From contig NZ_JSUS01000039.1 of the NCBI RefSeq assembly GCF_000805455.1, forward strand, positions 62,001 through 126,000: a DNA stretch of 64,000 bases. The letters are read 5' to 3'. The notes beneath the pieces are model-generated. The model was not told where the DNA came from. It did not search any database and saw only the letters and a program-made list of their open reading frames with translations. Made by a program: the position numbers and the translations under genes. Shown here one piece after another: positions 54,387-64,000 of the stretch (position 1 is the first letter of the stretch; every line of letters begins with the position of its first letter). This stretch comes from Acinetobacter sp. A47 (GTDB taxonomy: Bacteria > Pseudomonadota > Gammaproteobacteria > Pseudomonadales > Moraxellaceae).

Positions 54387-55241
54387 TTATTCTCCACAAA
54401 ATATAGAATTAATATTCTTTCTTTCAAGAGACCATATATCATCATTTCGTTCAGTTCTGTAGACCGACATCTTCATAGATCGTGCTAATTCAAATAAAAA
54501 CTCAATTTTCTTGATCTTACTTGTATTAGAGCTTTGGGTCTCATATTCTTGTAAACGTTTTAACTCTTTGTAAGAGGCTAAACCAATAGTGATGTCTACA
54601 AATGCTTCCTTAGGTATTTTAATACAGTATATTGGCCTAGTGGGTAGTTGTATTCGACTCCAGATTTGTCCATCTATCTCAAATTCCTTTTTAGAAGAAT
54701 AATGATATCCAGCACCTATAGAGGATATATTTTTTACAATCCGAACTTCTTCCTCATAAGCCCAATCTTGCATTTTATAAAGTAGAGCATGTTTCAATAG
54801 TTCTTCATTGTATTCCCAATTTAGTAATTTAGAGTCACCCACTCCTACCAAATTATCAATATTAGCTTTATTAATATCTTTAGGATTTGTCCGTAAATAC
54901 CTAATTTCACCTTTCTGTACTGGAATTATATATTGCTCAATATTTTCAAAGCCTGCTTTTTGAGTATCAATTCCAATAACGACTCCTTTATGACTATCCC
55001 CATAATGAGACCACATTAGTGGATTTACAGCTGTTCTTGTTAAACATAAAATAATATATTTTCTTGAAAATCTATTTATAAATGCGTTTGTAGCAACCTT
55101 TAATGGTACATTTAGCTCATACAAACCTAAGCCAGTACACTCAAAAGGATCATTAAAATCTTCAAGATGAGAAAATGCTAAAGTTTGTTCTTCTAATATT
55201 CTTATTGCATCATCAAAACGTACATATTTATATAAAATCAC
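54387..55241 (-). CDS. DUF2971 family protein, probable accessory gene
   Basis: This 284-residue soluble protein starts MILYKYVRFDDAIRILEEQTLAFSHLEDFNDPFECTG, the characteristic opening of DUF2971 proteins (Y-R-Y-x-n-LAFS-x-x-x-FNDPFE). It also contains LCLTRTAVNPLMWSHYGDSHKGVVIGID. Function of the family is unknown; members are often found in islands and defence-type contexts. The gene is much AT-richer than its neighbours and lies directly beyond the row of detached ilvC tail copies (55307-55509). It is therefore probably cargo left by an element inserted at the ilvC 3' end. The start ATG is at the right end, next to the repeats. Confidence 0.78.
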   Translation of the reverse strand: MILYKYVRFDDAIRILEEQTLAFSHLEDFNDPFECTGLGLYELNVPLKVATNAFINRFSRKYIILCLTRTAVNPLMWSHYGDSHKGVVIGIDTQKAGFENIEQYIIPVQKGEIRYLRTNPKDINKANIDNLVGVGDSKLLNWEYNEELLKHALLYKMQDWAYEEEVRIVKNISSIGAGYHYSSKKEFEIDGQIWSRIQLPTRPIYCIKIPKEAFVDITIGLASYKELKRLQEYETQSSNTSKIKKIEFLFELARSMKMSVYRTERNDDIWSLERKNINSIFCGE

Positions 55242-55306
55242 TGTTATCGACCAATAAAAACCTTACTTATATAGTTTTTATAGCATATAAACAGTTAAAT
55301 AAAGTG

Positions 55307-55351
55307 CTAGTTTTTCTTTTTATCAACAATCTTGTTCGCTTGAATCCAAGG
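55307..55351 (-). repeat. Detached copy C of the ilvC 3' end (15 codons)
   Basis: Read on the minus strand this encodes [14 protein letters not shown] followed by TAG, corresponding to the last 14 residues and stop of IlvC ([14 protein letters not shown]). It lies about 340 bases beyond the true ilvC end in the same orientation, with no ilvC sequence upstream of the proline codon. Relative to copy B it has four base differences, one changing Glu to Lys. The core is CCTTGGATTCAAGC. It looks like an attachment-site scar. Confidence 0.88.
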
Positions 55352-55356
55352 TACGA

Positions 55357-55387
55357 AAAAAGATGAAAGTACTGCTTTCATCTTTTT
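55357..55387. terminator. Bidirectional terminator between ilvC-tail copies C and B
   Basis: Arms AAAAAGATGAAAG / CTTTCATCTTTTT around the loop TACTG. The stem is identical to the one after acnA (11775-11805). Confidence 0.8.
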
Positions 55388-55408
55388 GAGGCACGTAAAG
55401 ATAGACAT

Positions 55409-55434
55409 AAAAAACCCACTCAAATAGAGTGAGT
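55409..55434 (-). terminator. Terminator behind ilvC-tail copy B
   Basis: On the minus strand GACTCACTC-TATTT-GAGTGGGT is followed by TTTTTT. It stands in the same position relative to copy B as the ilvC terminator does to ilvC, but with a different stem sequence. This suggests that tail plus terminator moved together. Confidence 0.75.
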
Positions 55435-55464
55435 CTTCGCATTCAAATCAATTGATTCGAGAAA

Positions 55465-55509
55465 TTAGTTCTTCTCTTTATCAACAATCTTGTTTGCTTG
55501 AATCCAAGG
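55465..55509 (-). repeat. Detached copy B of the ilvC 3' end (15 codons)
   Basis: The minus strand encodes [14 protein letters not shown] plus TAA, the same peptide as the true IlvC end. There are five base differences in 45, all synonymous and all in the last nine codons. The 5' portion CCTTGGATTCAAGCA is identical. That pattern means the tail was once functional ilvC coding sequence from a different lineage. It lies 182 bases beyond the real copy. Confidence 0.9.
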
Positions 55510-55599
55510 TATGAGTAGGGAAATAGAAAAGCATCGCTTTTCCCCTACGCAAGAGAGAAGCTATGCTTCGCTAACGTACGTAACACTAGGATTTTCCAT

Positions 55600-55625
55600 A
55601 AAAAAACCCTTGAATAAACAAGGGT
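55600..55625 (-). terminator. ilvC terminator
   Basis: ACCCTTG (55606-55612) pairs with CAAGGGT (55619-55625). On the minus strand the stem is followed by TTTTTTT. It lies 22 bases beyond the ilvC stop. Confidence 0.87.
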
Positions 55626-55646
55626 CTTTATTTGACTTAGAAAAAA

Positions 55647-56675
<1,029 letters not shown>

Positions 56676-56757
56676 CTAAAATTGTTGTCATTTCCCTTGT
56701 TCTGCAAGGACAGATCTTTTGTAAGCTCCCCCCAGGATGACCTTTTACAGTGATCTT

Positions 56758-56773
56758 CCTCTTTATCAAGAGG
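56758..56773 (-). other. Small hairpin between ilvH and ilvC
   Basis: CCTCTT-TATC-AAGAGG is a perfect 6-base stem in the 126-base ilvH-ilvC gap, without a T-run. It may be an RNA processing or stability element; no attenuator-type leader peptide is visible. Confidence 0.4.
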
Positions 56774-56789
56774 GCTGGGGAAAGGTTTT

Positions 56790-57281
56790 TTAAATTGTTA
56801 AAACTTTTTCGCCGCGCGCGATACCCGATACACCAGAGCGAACCACTTCAAGGATAGTATTTTCGGCCAGTGCATCAATAAAACCGTCAATCTTTTCAGT
56901 GGTACCGGCAATCTGGATGGTATAAGTGGTCGGTGTGACATCCACGATTTGTGCACGGAAAATGTCGGCAGTCCGTTTGATTTCCGCACGTGCTGCACCT
57001 AATGCCTTGACCTTGATCAGCATCAGTTCACGTTCAATATGTGAGCCTTCTGACAGGTCAACCACTTTAACCACTTCGACCAGCTTGTTGAGCTGTTTGG
57101 TGATTTGCTCGATTTTATGATCATCACCATAAGTGGTTAAGGTCAGGCGAGATAAGGTCTCGTCTTCGGTCGGTGCAACATTGAGTGTTTCAATGTTATA
57201 GCCACGCTGGCTGAACAAGCCAACAAGACGAGAAAGCGCACCAGCTTCGTTTTCAACGAGTACAGAAATAATATGTCTCAT
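56790..57281 (-). CDS. ilvH: Acetolactate synthase small (regulatory) subunit
   Basis: This 163-residue protein, starting [30 protein letters not shown], has the N-terminal ACT domain that binds valine and confers feedback inhibition. The C-terminal ALS_ss_C part ends SGVSGIARGEKVLTI. ATG at 57279-57281 is chosen over an upstream frame extension because it matches the family start. It also overlaps the ilvI stop by one base (TGATG), a translational-coupling arrangement. It partners with IlvI to form acetohydroxyacid synthase. Confidence 0.96.
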   Translation of the reverse strand: MRHIISVLVENEAGALSRLVGLFSQRGYNIETLNVAPTEDETLSRLTLTTYGDDHKIEQITKQLNKLVEVVKVVDLSEGSHIERELMLIKVKALGAARAEIKRTADIFRAQIVDVTPTTYTIQIAGTTEKIDGFIDALAENTILEVVRSGVSGIARGEKVLTI

Positions 57282-59005
57282 CAGGTACGCTCCCCTTTCG
57301 CTAACCACATATCCTTCATGGACTGACCAGCAACCAGCATCGGGTATACATGTTCAGTACGGTCAACCATGACATTAATGAACACACATTTATCATTAAT
57401 TGCCATCGCTTCAGCCAGTTTAGATTCAAGTTCATCGGCGTGGTTAATCTGGATGCCAACGTGACCATAGGCTTCCATTAACTTGGCAAAGTCAGGTAAT
57501 GAATCGACATAAGAGCTCGAATGACGACCTTCATAGTTCATGTCCTGCCACTGTTTCACCATGCCCAGTGCCTGGTTGTTCAGGCACAGGATTTTTACAT
57601 TCAGGCCATATTGCTTACAGGTCGATAATTCCTGAATACACATCTGGATCGATGCTTCACCTGTAATACACACCACCTGCTGGTCAGGGCATGCAAGCTT
57701 TGCAGCCATCGCATATGGCAAACCAACACCCATGGTGCCCAAGCCGCCTGAATTGATCCATTGGCGTGGACGTTTGTATTTGTAGTAGTTAGCACCGAAC
57801 ATTTGATGCTGACCAACGTCAGAGGTAATGATTGCCTCACCATTGGTCACGCGATCCAGTGCCTCAACCACCTGTTGCGGCTTCATGACACCGTTCTGGC
57901 CAGCTTCATAACGTAAGCCATGTACCTTGCGCCACTCATTAATCTGGGACCACCATTCTGCAATGGCTTCAGGATTTGGCTTCGATACATTCATCTGTTT
58001 CAGCTGCACCAGCATTTCCTGAAGCACCGGCTCTACAGCACCCACAATCGGGATGTGCGCCATAATGGTCTTGGAAATGGTTGCAGGGTCGACATCAATA
58101 TGAATGACTTTCGCATTGGTACAGAATTTTGCAGGGTTATTGGTGACACGGTCATCAAAGCGTGCCCCAATGGCCAGAATCACATCGGCATGATGCATTG
58201 CCATATTGGCTTCATAGGTACCATGCATGCCCAGCATGCCCACAAACTGTGGATCATTACCCGGGAAAGCACCAAGGCCCATCAGGGTATTGGTCACCGG
58301 ATAGCCGAGCAAATGTGCCAGTTCAGTCAATAAACCGGAAGCATTGCCCTGAACCACACCACCACCGGTATAAATGATCGGGCGTTTTGCAGAAATCAGC
58401 TCATCAATCGCTTTACGGATTTGACCCGAATGCCCACGTGAAGGCGGCTGGTATGAACGCATCTTCACTTTTTCAGGATATTCGTAGGCAAATTTTTCTG
58501 CCGGATTGGTGGCATCCTTTGGAATATCAACCACAACCGGACCCGGACGGCCAGAGGCAGCAATATAGAATGCTTTCTTGATAATGGCAGGAATTTCGCT
58601 AGCGTGACGCACCTGGAAGCTGTGTTTTACGATAGGACGGGAAATCCCTACCATATCGGTTTCCTGGAACGCATCTTCTCCAATCAGATGGCTTGCAACC
58701 TGACCCGACAGAATCACCATCGGGATTGAGTCCATGTAGGCTGTGGCAATTGGAGTGACGGTATTAGTCGCGCCCGGCCCTGAAGTGACCAGTACTACAC
58801 CAGTTTTACCCGTGACGCGTGAGTATGCATCGGCCATATGACCGGCAGCTTGCTCATGACGAACGAGGTAATGGTTAATTTTGTCTTGTTGAAATAGCGC
58901 ATCGTAAATATGTAATACAGCGCCGCCTGGATACCCAAAAACATGCTCTACGCCTTCGTCCGCAAGGGCACGAACGAGCATTTCACCACCAGATAAAAGT
59001 TCCAA
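57281..59005 (-). CDS. ilvI: Acetolactate synthase large (catalytic) subunit
   Basis: This 574-residue ThDP enzyme makes acetolactate or acetohydroxybutyrate from pyruvate (plus 2-oxobutyrate). Features are [15 protein letters not shown], the catalytic glutamate in [14 protein letters not shown] (E51), and [25 protein letters not shown]-binding regions are central, and [21 protein letters not shown] precedes the ThDP-metal segment ITGEASIQM...CLNNQALGM, where the textbook GDG reads GEA. The start is a TTG at 59003-59005 with an AGGGTGA ribosome site eight bases upstream. First gene of ilvI-ilvH, probably with ilvC downstream. Confidence 0.95.
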   Translation of the reverse strand: MELLSGGEMLVRALADEGVEHVFGYPGGAVLHIYDALFQQDKINHYLVRHEQAAGHMADAYSRVTGKTGVVLVTSGPGATNTVTPIATAYMDSIPMVILSGQVASHLIGEDAFQETDMVGISRPIVKHSFQVRHASEIPAIIKKAFYIAASGRPGPVVVDIPKDATNPAEKFAYEYPEKVKMRSYQPPSRGHSGQIRKAIDELISAKRPIIYTGGGVVQGNASGLLTELAHLLGYPVTNTLMGLGAFPGNDPQFVGMLGMHGTYEANMAMHHADVILAIGARFDDRVTNNPAKFCTNAKVIHIDVDPATISKTIMAHIPIVGAVEPVLQEMLVQLKQMNVSKPNPEAIAEWWSQINEWRKVHGLRYEAGQNGVMKPQQVVEALDRVTNGEAIITSDVGQHQMFGANYYKYKRPRQWINSGGLGTMGVGLPYAMAAKLACPDQQVVCITGEASIQMCIQELSTCKQYGLNVKILCLNNQALGMVKQWQDMNYEGRHSSSYVDSLPDFAKLMEAYGHVGIQINHADELESKLAEAMAINDKCVFINVMVDRTEHVYPMLVAGQSMKDMWLAKGERT

Positions 59006-59513
59006 CGTGATTCACCCTAGTGTTAGCACAATTTATGGGAGACATAAATCGTGTGTTATTCATTAACTTTTGCACTTCTTATAAGTGTGCGTATTCTACT
59101 CGTTTTTGCTGTAATAGGAAAAATTTTCTGAGACTCATCAGCCGTATAAACTTGATGACATCTCGAATCAAAATATGCTGGGATAAGCACATTTCAAAAA
59201 ATCATTCTCTCGGCTAGAAAGAATGTCCATTACAAGCCATGACATTTATTCGAAGGGTGATCAAATAAGCGCATATAAAACTTAAGAAAGCATTCTTGTT
59301 TCTTTCATAAGCAAAGTCAAGAACAATAAAAAGGTTTTTAACGAATATTTTTTAGCTGCCGTTTTTTTAAACACATTTCACGGAATAATCTGGTCTTTTT
59401 AAATGGCCTTTTATCAAAAAACTATTTTCTTTTTAGGCAAAACTAGGCATTGTAAACATCTTCGTTACACCGTTTGATCGAATATAAACAACATTCTCTT
59501 GGGGAGATCAAAT
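59006..59513. other. Intergenic region between divergent ilvI and DUF4124 gene
   Basis: About 500 AT-rich bases that should hold promoters for both directions. Two small hairpins are visible: GCACTT...AAGTGTGC near 59076-59094, and CATTCT...AGAATG near 59202-59224. I see no leader peptide rich in Leu/Val/Ile, so classical ilv attenuation is not supported. Confidence 0.45.
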
Positions 59514-59852
59514 ATGAAATCTTTTTATTTAAAATCAGTCCTATACACCATTACAACCACAATCATGCTGTTATGTTCAAGCCAGAATCAGGCACAGCAA
59601 TATTATAAATGGATGGATGCCAATGGCTCGACCCACTACACCACCACCCCTCCACCTAAAGGTGCCAAACGACTGGATAAAGTTTCAACTTATGGCAGCA
59701 GTCATTCGGTGAAACAGCATCCATCGCAGCCAGAAACACCTGCGGCTAATGCAAATACTGCGTCACCTGCCCCTCAGGTTGTAACCGAAACACCGGCAAC
59801 GGATGCCAAACCTCAGAATCCACCCGTGAGCACCTCATCCAGCGCTCATTAA
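59514..59852 (+). CDS. DUF4124-containing small exported protein
   Basis: The start is ATG 59514, with a GGGGAGA ribosome site; a TTG five codons upstream is less likely. The product has 112 residues. A signal peptide (MKSFYLKSVLYTITTTIMLL...SQNQAQ) is followed by a DUF4124 domain QYYKWMDANGSTHYTTTPPPKGAKRLDKV (about residues 28-58). The tail is a low-complexity Pro/Thr/Ala segment. DUF4124 proteins are envelope proteins of unknown function, found widely in Proteobacteria. A hairpin follows at 59865-59900. Confidence 0.82.
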   Translation: MKSFYLKSVLYTITTTIMLLCSSQNQAQQYYKWMDANGSTHYTTTPPPKGAKRLDKVSTYGSSHSVKQHPSQPETPAANANTASPAPQVVTETPATDAKPQNPPVSTSSSAH

Positions 59853-59864
59853 ATGCTGCACCGA

Positions 59865-59900
59865 TCTGCAAGCAGGACCGGGCCCTGTCAGGCTTGCAGA
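59865..59900 (+). terminator. Hairpin after DUF4124 gene
   Basis: TCTGCAAGC (59865-59873) pairs with GCTTGCAGA (59892-59900) and is followed by a weak TAAAAT. It is probably a terminator or transcript-end structure before leuS. Confidence 0.6.
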
Positions 59901-59964
59901 TAAAATCCCGCGCTAAAAACTGACATTTCCTATAATTTTGCGCTATGCTGTGCAGCAATCTTAA

Positions 59965-62619
<2,655 letters not shown>

Positions 62620-62629
62620 AATCCTTCCC

Positions 62630-62692
62630 GCGGAGCATTGCTCCGCACATCCATTTGTTAAGGGATGTGCCTCTCTTGTAAAACAAGAGGGG
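62630..62692 (+). other. Three consecutive hairpins between leuS and lptE
   Basis: Stem 1 is GCGGAGC-ATT-GCTCCGC (62630-62646). Stem 2 is GCACATCC...GGATGTGC (62645-62670). Stem 3 is CCTCTCTTGT-AAA-ACAAGAGGGG (62670-62692, one wobble). Adjacent stems share one or two bases at their junctions. None has a T-run, so they look like RNA processing or stability elements rather than terminators. Confidence 0.65.
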
Positions 62693-62722
62693 TAAGGAAA
62701 ATGAATACATAGAGGAATCAAT

Positions 62723-63232
62723 ATGCACTTAGCGCAACGTGCAGCTGCTATCGTTCTCACTTTAGGCCTAAGTGCAGGCTTAGTCGGCTGTGGCTTCCAT
62801 TTAAAGGGAAGTAATCCAACAGCAGCACCGCTGGTCTATAACAAGCTGACTTTAGTACTGCCAGATAATACCGATGAACTTGAAAACCGGCTCAGTATTT
62901 ATCTCAGTGCGACAGGTGTACAGCTCAGTAATTCTAACGATGCCTATATGCTGCGCATTCTGGATTACACCCCTCGCCGCCAGTTACTCAATGGTAAATT
63001 AACAGAAGTCCTGCTTCGGCTGACCGTGACCTTCCAGATCGAAGACCGTCAAGGCAAGAAAATTACCGAACCCCGTACCTTAACGGCTTCCCGCACTTAT
63101 CAGTATGACGTGGCAACAGTAAACACAGATAACCAGCAAGAAGCGTATCTGAACCGTATCCTGATTGATGATATGGCCCAGCAGATTACACGACAGATTG
63201 CTGCCAACCGTTTACCTAAAGCGCAGCCATAA
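62723..63232 (+). CDS. lptE: LPS-assembly lipoprotein LptE
   Basis: This 169-residue outer-membrane lipoprotein plugs the LptD barrel and helps place lipopolysaccharide or lipooligosaccharide on the surface. The signal peptide MHLAQRAAAIVLTLGLSAGL runs into the lipobox LVGCGFHLKG (C23), with the CGFHLRG-type LptE opening. The mature part shows the alternating strands typical of the family (KLTLVLPDNTDELENRLSIYL, LTVTFQIEDRQGKKI) and a C-terminal helix LIDDMAQQITRQIAANRL. It sits between leuS and holA, its conserved position. Confidence 0.93.
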   Translation: MHLAQRAAAIVLTLGLSAGLVGCGFHLKGSNPTAAPLVYNKLTLVLPDNTDELENRLSIYLSATGVQLSNSNDAYMLRILDYTPRRQLLNGKLTEVLLRLTVTFQIEDRQGKKITEPRTLTASRTYQYDVATVNTDNQQEAYLNRILIDDMAQQITRQIAANRLPKAQP

Positions 63233-63241
63233 CCGACCTTT

Positions 63242-64000
63242 ATGAAACTGGATTATGTTCAGGCCTTAAAACGGGTAAGTGAGGCGCGTGGTGCATGGAT
63301 CATGCATGGACAAGAGCCTTTACTGGAACAGAACCTGCTCGATGCATTCCGGAAAAGCTGGCAACAACAAGAGGTTGAACGCCAGCGTTATGACATCAGC
63401 AGTGTCAATGACTGGAAAAATGTCTTCAATGCACTCAATAGCCTGTCGCTGTTCTCGCAACAGCTGGCCATTGAAGTCCATGGCAACATCAAACCCGATG
63501 CCAATGGCTTAAAACAGCTCAAAAGCTATATTCAGCATAATGAACATAACCTGTTGCTGATTGTATTGCCCAAACAGGACAGTAGCAGTCTCAAGTCAGC
63601 CTTTTTTCAGGTCATTGAAGCCAATGGTGTGGTGGTGCCGCTGACAGCGAACTATCCGCAAGACCGGCAGCGCATTCTTGCGCTTGAAGCAGAAAAGTTA
63701 AATATCCAGCTGAACAATGATGCCTGGCAATGGTTGATGCAACATCATGAACACAACCTGCTGGCAGCAAAAAACAGTCTGATGCGGGTGGCAGATACCT
63801 TTCCGGATGTTCAACAGATCCAGATCGAACAGCTTTATGCCTGTTTGCAAGATCAGTCGCGCTATACCACCTATGATTTGAGTGATGCGCTGCTGGCTGG
63901 AAATCTGGGGCAATCGGTCAAGATTTATCAATACCTGATTGCTGCGGGTGAGCCTGACAGCCTGATTTTATGGACGCTGAGCAAAGAAATGCGCTTGTTG
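63242..64000 (+). CDS. holA: DNA polymerase III delta subunit (partial, C-terminus outside window)
   Basis: ATG 63242-63244, nine bases after lptE, opens a frame to the window end (253 codons): MKLDYVQALKRVSEARGAWI, then MHGQEPLLEQNLLDAFRKSW. Further on are LSLFSQQLAIEVHG and YTTYDLSDALLAGNLGQSVKI. This is the HolA pattern: the clamp-loader delta subunit that opens the beta sliding clamp, with LSLFS contacting the clamp. The frame contains no stop. About 80 to 90 further residues should follow outside the window. The leuS-lptE-holA order supports the call. Confidence 0.92.
   Translation, partial: MKLDYVQALKRVSEARGAWIMHGQEPLLEQNLLDAFRKSWQQQEVERQRYDISSVNDWKNVFNALNSLSLFSQQLAIEVHGNIKPDANGLKQLKSYIQHNEHNLLLIVLPKQDSSSLKSAFFQVIEANGVVVPLTANYPQDRQRILALEAEKLNIQLNNDAWQWLMQHHEHNLLAAKNSLMRVADTFPDVQQIQIEQLYACLQDQSRYTTYDLSDALLAGNLGQSVKIYQYLIAAGEPDSLILWTLSKEMRLL

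Noticed and set aside
55571..55595. Integron attC-like site near GCTAACGTACGTAAC
   Set aside because: The flanking bases do not fit the attC R' and R'' consensus and no integron integrase is present.
59006..59200. Leader-peptide attenuator for ilvIH
   Set aside because: No short frame rich in Leu, Val or Ile before a terminator/antiterminator pair was found.

Overview
The window looks like chromosomal DNA of an Acinetobacter species (Gammaproteobacteria, Moraxellaceae; species not determined). This rests on gene content I recognise: a three-subunit pnt transhydrogenase, the MesX/MesD methionine synthase pair known from Acinetobacter, AtaA/TpgA-type adhesin operons, an ilvI-ilvH-ilvC block, and leuS-lptE-holA. 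Base composition is moderate, with clearly AT-richer stretches around 7.0-7.4 kb, 28.3-29.3 kb and 54-55.6 kb. I saw no rRNA, tRNA, CRISPR array or complete insertion sequence.

Left part (1-29 kb). It opens with the pnt operon (minus strand, pntB cut by the window edge). SoxR follows, with a near-perfect sox box driving a divergent RidA-family/MFS operon. Next are a degenerate MoeA-like protein, a truncated phage-type integrase beside dusA (a known integration site), a CHAP-like hydrolase, tcdA, an MFS permease, acnA, tatD, two DUF3298-like lipoproteins and prfC. An EmrAB-type efflux operon with its TetR regulator and a palindromic operator candidate comes next. Then a MetF-like reductase with a cysteine-rich C-terminal domain lies divergent from mesX-mesD, the folate-independent, oxygen-requiring methionine synthase system. 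The block ends with a PcaC-like protein, a LysR regulator and an N-terminally truncated AraC regulator.

Centre (29-49 kb). Almost 20 kb is two tandem copies of one operon: a giant trimeric autotransporter adhesin (3110 and 2687 residues) followed by its OmpA/BamE-like periplasmic partner TpgA. Their stalks are built from near-identical DNA modules, including a 333-bp module present in both adhesins. An intact AraC regulator is divergent from the right-hand operon.

Right part (50-64 kb). This holds a PHA-synthase-like hydrolase with a serine nucleophile, an MHYT-GGDEF-EAL cyclic-di-GMP protein preceded by a 29-codon ORF, and an AT-rich DUF2971 gene. Then comes an unusual stretch where the last 15 codons of ilvC occur three times as direct repeats, two of them detached relics. 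The ilvIHC branched-chain operon, a DUF4124 protein, leuS, lptE and the start of holA complete the window.

The most unusual signals are the repeated ilvC tails, which read as an integration hot spot with scars, and the tandem adhesin/TpgA duplication with module sharing between paralogues.
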